Positions 43,979-51,771 of a stretch of 51,771 nt of DNA are shown here, one piece after another. Under the pieces are notes generated by a model. That model was not told where the DNA came from. It saw nothing but the letters and a program-made list of their open reading frames with translations, and did no database searches. The stretch is from Gillisia limnaea DSM 15749. Its GTDB lineage: Bacteria; Bacteroidota; Bacteroidia; Flavobacteriales; Flavobacteriaceae. Position numbers and translations under genes: made by a program. Position 1 is the stretch's first letter; each line of letters opens with the position of its first letter. The stretch lies in assembly GCF_000243235.1 (NCBI RefSeq), contig NZ_JH594606.1:591728-643498 (forward strand), read 5' to 3'.

Positions 43979-44653
43979 ATGAGACAGCTAGTCCGTTTTT
44001 TAAAGTATTTCCTGGGAATCCTTTTTGTTCCCCTAGTGTTATATTTTGCCATTGTACTTATAGGCGTGGCTATTCCGGTAAATTCAAATCCTGAAACCAT
44101 CAATCCGGATATAAAAATCTACCTTATCTCAAACGGGGTACACGTTGATATTGCTGTCCCTGTTAAAACTGACATCATAGACTGGACAGAAGTTGTTCAT
44201 CCTCAACACACCTTGCTGCCCACTACAAATAGCAGCTATGTAAGCTTTGGCTGGGGAGACCTGTTGTTTTACCAAAACACACCGGAATGGAAAGATCTCA
44301 CATTTAAAACCGCATTTCAAGCACTTTTCCTGAAAACCCCTTCTGCTATTCATGCCCGATTTCACGACGGGATACCTAAAAATGAAAACATTAAACCATT
44401 GATGATCGATAGTTTACAATACCGCCGACTATCCGAATATATCTCCAACACATTTATTTATGATAAAGGAGGAAAGAGTCAACCTGTTAAAGGTTTGCAT
44501 TATGGCGGGCAGGATGCATTTTATAAGGCAAAGGGATCTCTCAATTTATTTAATACTTGCAATACCTGGGTGAATAAGGCCTTAAAACATTCAGGCTTAA
44601 AAGCTTCTTTATGGACTCCCTTTGAGGAAGGGATCTTTTTTAGATATCCCTAA
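43979..44653 (+). CDS. DUF2459/TIGR02117 family membrane-anchored protein
   Basis: A 224-residue protein with one N-terminal transmembrane helix and an extracytoplasmic domain. It matches the TIGR02117/DUF2459 family: IYLISNGVHVDIAVPV, VSFGWGDLLFYQ, HARFHDG and FNTCNTWVNKAL. The conserved C and H residues suggest a cysteine-hydrolase-like fold, but the activity is not known. The ATG at 43979 is preceded by an AT-rich region shared with the divergent gene. Confidence 0.85.
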   Translation: MRQLVRFLKYFLGILFVPLVLYFAIVLIGVAIPVNSNPETINPDIKIYLISNGVHVDIAVPVKTDIIDWTEVVHPQHTLLPTTNSSYVSFGWGDLLFYQNTPEWKDLTFKTAFQALFLKTPSAIHARFHDGIPKNENIKPLMIDSLQYRRLSEYISNTFIYDKGGKSQPVKGLHYGGQDAFYKAKGSLNLFNTCNTWVNKALKHSGLKASLWTPFEEGIFFRYP

Positions 44654-44834
44654 GATCTTTTCTTTTTTAAGATATTTTATAAATACTTTATAATTTAGAA
44701 TAGCAAAGCTATGGATTAAAATCTTTAAATTCAGTCAGACCGTTTTAAATTAGGGATAATGATCTATACAGAAAAATCAAGAACCTTGAGGCAAGTCCGA
44801 AATTGTTGATTTTTAGAAAACTAAAACCTGAAAT

Positions 44835-45893
44835 ATGAAAACTATAGATGAAATTCGTGAAAAACTTGGAGAGGATGCCTCCTATTATTTGGACCATGTA
44901 AGCAAAAAAATACCAAAGAAACGGCTTCAAATACCGGATCCTCAAACTGTCGATAATTTCATCGATAGCGACAGGAATCCGCAGGTATTAAAAAGCCTTT
45001 CTAATTTGTACAATCACGGGAATTTGGGCGGAACAGGTTATTTAAATATCCTGCCAATAGATCAGGGAATAGAACATTCGGCAGCGTTTTCGTTTTATAA
45101 AAACCTGGATTACTTCGATCCGGAAAACATTATTAAACTTGCAGTTGAGGCGGGTTGTAACGGGGTTGCCACCACCTTTGGAGCTTTGAGTTTACACGCC
45201 CGGCGTTACGCACATAAAATCCCATTTGTGGTGAAGATCAACCATAACGAGCTCCTAACCTATCCAAACCAATATGATCAAATTCCTTATGGCAGCGTTA
45301 AAGAAGCCTGGAATCTTGGAGCTACTGCCATTGGAGCTACGATATATTTTGGATCTGAAGAAAGCAACAGGCAAATCCAGGAAATCGCGATCGCCTTCGA
45401 GGAAGCACACCAGCTGGGACTGGCTACTATTTTATGGTGTTATACCCGAAACAACGACTTCAAAACCGAGCAGGAAGATTATCACAGCGCTGCCGATCTT
45501 ACAGGCCAGGCCAATCATTTGGGTGTAACCATAAAGGCCGATATAATTAAACAGAAATTACCGGAAACCAATTTTGGATTTAAAAACATCAACTTCGGAA
45601 AATTTAATGACGAGATGTACAATAGCCTGACTACCGATCATCCTATAGATCTTTGCAGGTTGCAGGTCGCTAATTGTTATATGGGAAAGATCGGATTAAT
45701 CAATTCCGGTGGCGGTTCCAAAGGCGAGTCTGATGTCAGGGAAGCGGTGCGAACTGCAATTATCAACAAAAGAGCAGGAGGAAGCGGACTTATCATGGGA
45801 AGAAAAGCCTTTCAGCGACCCTTGAAAGAAGGAATAGAAATTTTAAGAAGTGTACAGGAAGTTTACCTGGAACCGGAAATTACAGTTGCATAA
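44835..45893 (+). CDS. Class I fructose-bisphosphate aldolase (DhnA-type)
   Basis: A 352-residue cytoplasmic enzyme of the DhnA/FbaB-like class I aldolases. It shows [54 protein letters not shown] and, near the C-terminus, [17 protein letters not shown] for phosphate binding. The Schiff-base lysine is most likely in the [11 protein letters not shown] segment. It cleaves fructose 1,6-bisphosphate in glycolysis and makes it in gluconeogenesis. Confidence 0.95.
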   Translation: MKTIDEIREKLGEDASYYLDHVSKKIPKKRLQIPDPQTVDNFIDSDRNPQVLKSLSNLYNHGNLGGTGYLNILPIDQGIEHSAAFSFYKNLDYFDPENIIKLAVEAGCNGVATTFGALSLHARRYAHKIPFVVKINHNELLTYPNQYDQIPYGSVKEAWNLGATAIGATIYFGSEESNRQIQEIAIAFEEAHQLGLATILWCYTRNNDFKTEQEDYHSAADLTGQANHLGVTIKADIIKQKLPETNFGFKNINFGKFNDEMYNSLTTDHPIDLCRLQVANCYMGKIGLINSGGGSKGESDVREAVRTAIINKRAGGSGLIMGRKAFQRPLKEGIEILRSVQEVYLEPEITVA

Positions 45894-46041
45894 TGTATAA
45901 AAATTCCGGGGAGCAACCAAAACCCACCTATGAGGCAGAAATAGTTCCTTCTGAAATAATGTGAAGTTTTAAAGATCTTGTACAATCAAAAAAATTGAAA
46001 ATATCCTGTTCAGCCTTATTTTAGTTGGTAAAAAATAATTC

Positions 46042-47394
46042 TTAGAAAGTCTTAACCTTGATTTCTTTTCTCACAGGCTTTTCAGAAGTTACATTTAAAG
46101 CTTCCCCATACAAATCGAAATCGGCTGCTTCGGTGATCTTCACCTCGTAAAATTCACCTGTTTTAAGGTAGGTGGTGGTAGCATCAATAAGTACCTCATT
46201 ATCTACATCGGGAGAATCAAATTCGGTACGACCAATGAAGTAATTCCCTTCTTTCCGGTCTATAACAACTTTAAAAGTTTGTCCTATTTTCTGTTGATTC
46301 AGTTCCCAGGAGATCTGAGACTGTATCTCCATGATTTTATTGGCACGTTCCTGCTTTATTTCCTGAGGAACATCATCTTCCAGATTATAGGCGTGTGTAT
46401 TTTCCTCATGAGAATAGGTAAAACAGCCTAAACGCTCAAAACGCATTTCTTTAACCCAATCCTTCATTTCCTGAAAATGCGCTTCGGTTTCGCCCGGATA
46501 TCCCACAATAAGCGTAGTTCTAATCGTCATTTCCGGAACCATTTTTCTAAAATCCTTTAGAAGGTTCGTGGTTTTTTCATGGGTAGTACCGCGGCGCATA
46601 GATTTCAATAATTCTGTATTGATATGTTGTAACGGAATATCGAGATAATTGCAAATTTTTGGTTCCCGCTTCATAACATCAAGCACATCCATAGGAAAAC
46701 CTGTTGGGAATGCATAATGCAGCCTGATCCACTCAATACCTTCAACCTTTACAAGGTTTTCAAGTAATTCTGCCAGGTTTCTTTTTTTATAAATATCCAA
46801 CCCATAATAGGTTAGATCCTGTGCGATAAGTATTAATTCCTTAACCCCGTTCTTTGCAAGGTTTTTGGCTTCTACCACCAGTTTTTCAATAGGGGTAGAT
46901 CTATGTTTTCCGCGCATTAAAGGAATGGCACAAAAAGAACAAGGCCTGTCACAGCCTTCAGCTATTTTAAGATAGGCGTAATTTTTTGGAGTGGTAGTAA
47001 TCCTTTCTCCAAGCAATTCATGTTTATAGTCGGCTTCCAGTGCTTTTAAAAGGGCAGGAAGTTCGGTAGTACCAAAATACTGATCAACATCCGGGATCTC
47101 CTTGATAAGATCCGGCTTATAACGTTCGCTTAAACAACCGGTCACAAAAACCTGATCCACTTCTCCCCGTTGTTTCTTTTCAACGAATTCCAGAATGGTA
47201 TTTACAGATTCTTCCTTGGCATTATCTATAAATCCGCAGGTATTAATTACCACGATATTCCCCTCTTCCTCGTGAACAACATCCTTGTTATTAGCCTTTA
47301 ATTGCCCCATCAGCACTTCGCTATCATAAACATTCTTGCTGCAACCCAAAGTTACTACATTGATCTTATTCTTCTTTAATGACTTCGTCCTCAT
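46042..47394 (-). CDS. rimO: Ribosomal protein S12 methylthiotransferase RimO
   Basis: A 450-residue radical-SAM methylthiotransferase. The N-terminal domain begins INVVTLGCSKNVYDSEVLMG with its cluster cysteines. The radical-SAM motif C-x-x-x-C-x-x-C is in AEGCDRPCSFCAIPLMRGKH. The TRAM domain lies at the C-terminus. GCSKNVYDSEVLMGQL and SFCAIPLMRGKHRS favour RimO over MiaB. RimO adds a methylthio group to Asp88 of ribosomal protein S12. Length is typical. Confidence 0.95.
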   Translation of the reverse strand: MRTKSLKKNKINVVTLGCSKNVYDSEVLMGQLKANNKDVVHEEEGNIVVINTCGFIDNAKEESVNTILEFVEKKQRGEVDQVFVTGCLSERYKPDLIKEIPDVDQYFGTTELPALLKALEADYKHELLGERITTTPKNYAYLKIAEGCDRPCSFCAIPLMRGKHRSTPIEKLVVEAKNLAKNGVKELILIAQDLTYYGLDIYKKRNLAELLENLVKVEGIEWIRLHYAFPTGFPMDVLDVMKREPKICNYLDIPLQHINTELLKSMRRGTTHEKTTNLLKDFRKMVPEMTIRTTLIVGYPGETEAHFQEMKDWVKEMRFERLGCFTYSHEENTHAYNLEDDVPQEIKQERANKIMEIQSQISWELNQQKIGQTFKVVIDRKEGNYFIGRTEFDSPDVDNEVLIDATTTYLKTGEFYEVKITEAADFDLYGEALNVTSEKPVRKEIKVKTF

Positions 47395-47599
47395 AAATAC
47401 ATTCTATTAAATTACTCTGAAACAGTACTTACAGCTTTATAAAACAATTAAGTTCCTTTAAATCTGAAAGTTCCGGGAGCGATTATTGAAATCTCTCTTC
47501 AAAAGCGGGTGCAAAGATACGATCTAAAATTAGAACTACCCTATCTAACAACTTAAGCTTGTTTGATATAGAATAATCGCCAAAAAAATCGACCAAGCT

Positions 47600-47671
47600 A
47601 TGGACGATTCTAAAAATGGACGAATGATTAAAGCCACGGACCTAAAAGCCAAAATCCAAAAATGGAATTAG
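47600..47671 (+). pseudogene. Fragment of a toxin-antitoxin antitoxin gene
   Basis: A 23-codon frame (MDDSKNGRMIKATDLKAKIQ..) that ends by overlapping the start of the ParE-like fragment (ATGGAATTAG) in the way antitoxin and toxin genes overlap. Too short to be a working antitoxin; it reads as a remnant of the 3' end. Confidence 0.4.
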
Positions 47672-47871
47672 AAGTTTATTGGTTACAAATAGCAGAGGAC
47701 ATACTTGATGATATTTATAGCTAGTATAAATTAAAAGCGGGAAAACGCATAGCCCAAAAATTAATTAACGGAATTGTAGACACCACCATTGATATAGAAA
47801 ATCAACCTGAAATTGGACAAGTCGATTTAAGTCTTTCACTTTTATGTTATTCAAATTGGCTAAAATTTTAG
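47662..47871 (+). pseudogene. RelE/ParE-family toxin pseudogene
   Basis: Seventy codons beginning MELEVYWLQIAEDILDDIYS, typical of ParE/RelE toxins (W-x-x-x-A-x-x-D-L-x-x-I-x-x-Y). It is interrupted by an in-frame TAG at 47722-47724, where the family has Tyr or a neighbour. The next segment YKLKAGKRIAQKLINGIVDT still reads as family sequence, then the end degenerates (SLSLLCYSNWLKF) and lacks the catalytic C-terminal strands. An antitoxin remnant overlaps its start. A dead toxin-antitoxin locus in the rimO-aminotransferase gap; nothing else is seen in this 500-base stretch. Confidence 0.75.
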
Positions 47872-47896
47872 AATATTTTTAAAATTTCAGTCCCAT

Positions 47897-48757
47897 TTAA
47901 GCTCTGGTTAATTTGATAAATTCATTCTGTAAGAAAGTGGTGATATCGCTTTTCCTGGCACGAAAAAGTTCTTTCTCCCTTGAATGAACAGATTCTACTC
48001 GTACTACCTGAGTTGTTGTACCGGTGAGGAATATTTCATCTACTTCTACAAGTTCGTCCAGATGTACGGCTTTTTCTTTCACCTTAATCCCTGAGTTTTT
48101 ACAGAGCAAAATTATTTGCTTTCGGGTAATTCCGGAGAGAATATTTGGCCCTTCAGGATGGGTATAAACTGTTTTATATTTTACAAAAAAAGCACTTGAG
48201 TGGGAAGCTTCCGTAAAGTATCCTTTGCGAACCAGAAGATTCTCCTCAAAATCTAAAGAAATAGCCTCATCATTTGCCATGATACTTGCCATAAGCGCTG
48301 TGGTTTTTATATCACAACGGTGCCAGCGTTTATCTTCAGAAACCAAAAGCTTCCACCTCTTGGTTTCAAACTTTTCCAGATTGACGGGGAAGGAATAAAG
48401 CAAAATAACCGGAGTCGGGTTTTCAGGGAAAAAGTGAGTTCTGGGTGCAGTTCCTCGGGAGATTTGAATATATACAGCTGCATCACTTTTAGATAATCCG
48501 GCACGTGAAACCGCTTCCAGCATTATTTTTTCCAATGAGGTAACATCGAATTCTATTTGAACCTCATTCAGGCAATATTGCAATCGCTCTAGATGTTCCT
48601 TCAGCTTAAACGGGATTCCATTATAAAAAGGAGTTACTTCATAAATTCCGTCACCAAACATAAATCCGCGGTCAAATACCGAAACAAAGGCTTGATCGTG
48701 CTTAAGCCATTTTCCGTTAAGGTAAACCTCAGCGGGATAGTTTTTCTTCGGCTTCAT
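47897..48757 (-). CDS. Class IV aminotransferase (D-amino acid/branched-chain type)
   Basis: A 286-residue PLP enzyme of fold type IV. FVSVFDRGFMFGDGIYEVTP, the lysine of CDIKTTALMASIMANDEA and EASHSSAFFVKYKTVYTHPE all match D-amino acid aminotransferases; the SGITR motif that binds the cofactor phosphate is also there. It could equally serve as a branched-chain or 4-amino-4-deoxychorismate-type enzyme. It makes or interconverts D-amino acids for the cell wall if the first reading holds. Confidence 0.9.
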   Translation of the reverse strand: MKPKKNYPAEVYLNGKWLKHDQAFVSVFDRGFMFGDGIYEVTPFYNGIPFKLKEHLERLQYCLNEVQIEFDVTSLEKIMLEAVSRAGLSKSDAAVYIQISRGTAPRTHFFPENPTPVILLYSFPVNLEKFETKRWKLLVSEDKRWHRCDIKTTALMASIMANDEAISLDFEENLLVRKGYFTEASHSSAFFVKYKTVYTHPEGPNILSGITRKQIILLCKNSGIKVKEKAVHLDELVEVDEIFLTGTTTQVVRVESVHSREKELFRARKSDITTFLQNEFIKLTRA

Positions 48758-48805
48758 TAGTACTTAGGTGTAAATATATTATAATCAATTGCTTCGCGAC
48801 AAGTT

Positions 48806-49156
48806 CTAAAAATATATAGAAGGTAAATACATCCATAAATTTAAAGAATTCTTCTGGAAACCCAACTCACTGGATGGATTAAAATATCGATGGATCTCCA
48901 CTACCCAATCCATCTCATAATAGCGAATGACACTAATAATTACAACCCCGGCGATTACATAAATCCAGGAATATTCTTCACGCTTTAACATTACCCACCC
49001 AATTGCGGCAAAAACAACAAACGGAAGCGTGAGGATTAAATTCGGGATTGCCCAGGCACCCTGAAACAAGATCGCAATAAGCTTCATTACTATATAAAAA
49101 AAGCTATAGAACAGGATAATTTTGCTTATAAGACCCTTTAAATTCCTTTTTGGCAT
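48806..49156 (-). CDS. Small polytopic membrane protein, unknown function
   Basis: A 116-residue protein with about three to four transmembrane helices (FYIVMKLIAILFQG, LPFVVFAAIGWVML, WIYVIAGVVIISVIRYYEMD and a terminal segment). No family recognised. Its ATG lies two bases after the amidase stop, so it is co-transcribed with that gene and may be a partner, although nothing shows it. Confidence 0.7.
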   Translation of the reverse strand: MPKRNLKGLISKIILFYSFFYIVMKLIAILFQGAWAIPNLILTLPFVVFAAIGWVMLKREEYSWIYVIAGVVIISVIRYYEMDWVVEIHRYFNPSSELGFQKNSLNLWMYLPSIYF

Positions 49157-49158
49157 TC

Positions 49159-50796
49159 CTACTCGTTATAATTTTTTGGGGAAACTCTTTTCTTTGAAAC
49201 CTGCTCATACGCTTGAGCAAATTTATAAAGCTGATCTTCCTGATATGGTTTGGTGATAAAAGTCAGGCCTTTTGGGGCGTTATTATCTCCATACCCCATA
49301 GGAACCGTTATTGCAGGATACAATGCTACTGCAGCAAATCCGGCATGGTAATTATTTATAGATAGTACTGCATCCAGATTATGGGTGTTCATGGGAACTT
49401 CAAAAAAGCGTTTTCCATTCCTTCTTAAAGTATCCTTTATGGCAGTAAACTCATCATTGGTTGCCGAATCTTCCAGAATCCCTATAAACAATCCCTGACC
49501 ATAAGGCGCCCGTATGGTTGAATCTATTTTATTGAAAGCTACCACATCCTGAACAGATTTGAAATCAACCTTGCCTCCATAATTCTCAAAATATTCCGGG
49601 AGATCATTTCTCATATCCAGACTCAATAAACGACGGAAATTGGGAAGGTCTATTTCCTCCGGTTCAAATTCAATTATTTCAGCTCCGGCTTTTCTAAGAT
49701 CATTTACAGCTGCAACATAAAGAGAATCCTCCATGAGAGATTTCATAGCCCCAAATCTTTTTCCTTTTAAGGTTCCGGTTGCTGATACGTTAGAATAGAA
49801 ATCCTTTGTTAAATTTTTATTTTTTACTGAAGCAGGATCTTCAGCATCCTTTCCCGTCATAGCAGAAAATAAAATAGCATTGTCAATAACAGTTTTTGTG
49901 ATTGGGCCCGGAGTATCCAAAGTACTTGATATTGGAATTATTCCACCCCTGCTTAAAACCCCAATAGTAGGCTTTAAACCAACTAAGGAATTTTGACTTG
50001 AAGGAGATAAAATAGATCCAGAAGTTTCCGATCCGACTGCAACCGTTACTAAATTGGCAGCCACTGCCACCGCGCTTCCAGAACTGGAACCACCCGTATC
50101 AAGTATTTTTCTTCCGTACGGATTTAAGGTTTGACCACCGATAGCAGAATATCCGCTTGGGCAATCTGAGCAGAAGAAATAAGCCCATTCGCTTAAATTG
50201 GCTTTCCCGAGAATAAGGGCGCCGTTTTCTTTTAAACGCTCAACGATATAAGCATCTTCGGTTAGATTATTTTTCAGCGCTATAGAACCCGCAGTAGTTG
50301 GAAGTCCTTCTGTATTAATATTATCTTTTAAAAGCACAGGAATTCCAAAAATAGCATGTTTTCTTTCTCCGGCCTTGAAAGCACGGTCTTTTTCCCGGGC
50401 TTGTTCGAGTATATCCGGATTTATGGAAATTACTGAATTTAGGCTTTTTTCATTGTTCCTGTCGAATTTCCTGATCCTGTACAAATAAAACTTCACCAGC
50501 TCTTCATAGGTGAAATCTCCGTTTTTTACAGCGTTTTGTATATCCGGAATAGTTTTATCCATGATCATTGGCTGCAACATAGAATATCGATCCTTTGAAA
50601 ATGATTCCATTTCTACATTGAAGGGAGCCCAAAGTGAATCTTTATTAATGATTTTAGAATCCAGCACTTTAAATTCCAATTCTGAAGAAACCCCGGTAGA
50701 ATCTGTTTGATCCTGAACACTATTTTTTTCTGCGGTATTTTCCTTACATCCAATAAAGACGAGGAAAAAAAGTAACAACGATATTGCTTTTTTCAT
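49159..50796 (-). CDS. Amidase-signature lipoprotein
   Basis: A 545-residue amidase with a lipoprotein signal (LVFIGC). The Ser-cisSer-Lys site is intact: Lys in PVLLKDNINT, cis-Ser in GSETSGSILSPSS and nucleophile Ser region GGSSSGSAVAVAAN. It hydrolyses an amide at the cell envelope; the natural substrate is unknown. A probable transcript runs from here into the small membrane protein. Confidence 0.92.
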   Translation of the reverse strand: MKKAISLLLFFLVFIGCKENTAEKNSVQDQTDSTGVSSELEFKVLDSKIINKDSLWAPFNVEMESFSKDRYSMLQPMIMDKTIPDIQNAVKNGDFTYEELVKFYLYRIRKFDRNNEKSLNSVISINPDILEQAREKDRAFKAGERKHAIFGIPVLLKDNINTEGLPTTAGSIALKNNLTEDAYIVERLKENGALILGKANLSEWAYFFCSDCPSGYSAIGGQTLNPYGRKILDTGGSSSGSAVAVAANLVTVAVGSETSGSILSPSSQNSLVGLKPTIGVLSRGGIIPISSTLDTPGPITKTVIDNAILFSAMTGKDAEDPASVKNKNLTKDFYSNVSATGTLKGKRFGAMKSLMEDSLYVAAVNDLRKAGAEIIEFEPEEIDLPNFRRLLSLDMRNDLPEYFENYGGKVDFKSVQDVVAFNKIDSTIRAPYGQGLFIGILEDSATNDEFTAIKDTLRRNGKRFFEVPMNTHNLDAVLSINNYHAGFAAVALYPAITVPMGYGDNNAPKGLTFITKPYQEDQLYKFAQAYEQVSKKRVSPKNYNE

Positions 50797-50914
50797 ATGT
50801 AGCTATTTATTGTTTTTTAATGGTCATATGCAATTCGCATATCTTCATCGGTGTTTGTTTCATATCCGCGTTATGCTCATTTCATAAAATATATAGCTAA
50901 TTAACTTAAATCGA

Positions 50915-51771
50915 TTATTTTTTGAAAAAGGAATCTACAAATTCAAATTTGTTAAATACCTGAAGGTCTTCCAGGCCTTCGCCTATTCCAATGTATTTCA
51001 CCGGGATCTTAAATTGATCACTGATTCCTATCACAACTCCACCCTTTGCGGTACCATCGAGTTTTGTAACCGCCAGGGAAGTAACTTCGGTAGCGGCAGT
51101 GAATTGTTTTGCCTGCTCGAAAGCATTTTGACCTGTAGATCCATCAAGAACGAGCAACACCTCATGTGGAGCACCGGGAATGACTTTTTGCATGACTCTT
51201 TTCACCTTGGTAAGTTCATTCATCAGGTTCACTTTATTGTGTAACCTTCCGGCGGTATCAATAATAACTACATCTGAACCTTGAGTAACCCCGCTTTGAA
51301 CGGCATCAAAAGCTACCGAGGCAGGATCGCTTCCCATTTGTTGTTTGATCATTGGAACCTGAGTTCTGTCGGCCCAAATTTGAAGCTGATCTATAGCCGC
51401 TGCGCGAAACGTATCTGCAGCACCCAGCAATACTTTCTTTCCATCTTTTTTAAACTGATATGCCAACTTTCCAATAGTTGTGGTCTTCCCAACTCCATTC
51501 ACGCCTACTACCATGATCACATAGGGTTTTCCATCGCTTTTGAAATTAAACCCATCGGTATCTCCAGAATCGGTTTCAGATAACAACCCTGCGATCTCTT
51601 CCTTTAAGATCTCATTAAGCTCTGCAGTTCCTAAATATTTATCCCTTGCAACCCGCTCTTCGATACGTCTTATAATCTTTATTGTTGTTGTAACTCCTAC
51701 ATCACTGCTTATTAAAACCTCTTCCAAATCATCCAGAACGTCTTCATCCACTTTGGACTTTCCGGCCACGG
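50915..51771 (-). CDS. ftsY: Signal recognition particle receptor FtsY, C-terminal part (partial)
   Basis: The last 285 codons of FtsY; the gene continues beyond the right edge. The NG GTPase domain is complete: P-loop GVNGVGKTTTIGKLAYQFKK, DTFRAAAIDQLQ, DTAGRLHNK, TKLDGTAKGG and GIGEGLEDLQVF. The first codon shown is a GTG inside the frame, not a start. FtsY receives SRP-bound ribosomes at the membrane. The N-terminal acidic A-domain, if any, is outside the window. Confidence 0.97.
   Translation of the reverse strand, partial: VAGKSKVDEDVLDDLEEVLISSDVGVTTTIKIIRRIEERVARDKYLGTAELNEILKEEIAGLLSETDSGDTDGFNFKSDGKPYVIMVVGVNGVGKTTTIGKLAYQFKKDGKKVLLGAADTFRAAAIDQLQIWADRTQVPMIKQQMGSDPASVAFDAVQSGVTQGSDVVIIDTAGRLHNKVNLMNELTKVKRVMQKVIPGAPHEVLLVLDGSTGQNAFEQAKQFTAATEVTSLAVTKLDGTAKGGVVIGISDQFKIPVKYIGIGEGLEDLQVFNKFEFVDSFFKK

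Noticed and set aside
50915-51769. Complete FtsY starting at 51769
   Set aside because: The codon is an internal GTG two bases from the window edge; the gene clearly continues to the right.

Overview
The window looks like a chromosome segment of a marine-type Flavobacteriaceae bacterium (Bacteroidota; a Gramella/Salegentibacter-like genus would fit, but I cannot fix the genus). The grounds are a CTnDOT-style tra operon, an RteC-family regulator, a bacillithiol gene (bshC), a membrane-anchored TPR-AraC regulator, a Bacteroidota-type tyrosine recombinase that lacks the first catalytic arginine, AT-rich coding, and weak Shine-Dalgarno use.

Left part, about 1-29300, is a mosaic integrative element ending at a tRNA-Ser(UGA) gene. 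It opens with the 3' end of a type I restriction gene (hsdR). Next is a minus-strand conjugation operon: traE, traF, traG/virB4, traI, traJ, traK, traM, traN, then a small lipoprotein. No relaxase, coupling protein, traA-D or traO-Q gene is visible, so any such genes lie to the left or are lost. A plus-strand cell-wall amidase follows, then a very AT-rich three-gene plus-strand cassette: a 2150-residue nuclease-like/STAND ATPase, a 232-residue helical protein and an AbiV/HEPN-like protein. I read this cassette as an anti-phage module. Beyond it are minus-strand replication and maintenance genes (a DnaC-like ATPase, a replication-initiator-like protein, an excisionase-like HTH protein) and an RteC-family protein.

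At 19638-27369 there is a self-contained peptide signalling or export cassette. It holds a 40-codon gene for a double-glycine-leader peptide (21876-21998), a periplasmic prolyl oligopeptidase split by a frameshift at an A8 run, a TPR-transmembrane-AraC regulator, an HlyD-type adaptor and a C39-peptidase ABC exporter. The same 17-base sequence lies 69-77 bases before the start codons of the peptide gene and of the exporter operon. Related half-sites precede rteC. Together these suggest one regulator links peptide, exporter and possibly the element's own control gene. The integrase gene (27838-29052) and its repeat-rich upstream region sit next to the tRNA-Ser 3' end, which marks the likely attachment site.

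Right part, about 29300-51771, is ordinary chromosome: CBS-domain protein, M28 aminopeptidase-like lipoprotein, a composite simple-repeat tract, group II PLP decarboxylase, bshC, M14 and M16 peptidases, a class I isoprenoid-synthase-like protein, a Na+/Ca2+ exchanger, small envelope proteins, a class I fructose-bisphosphate aldolase, rimO, a degraded ParE-like toxin, a class IV aminotransferase, an amidase lipoprotein, and ftsY, which runs off the right edge.
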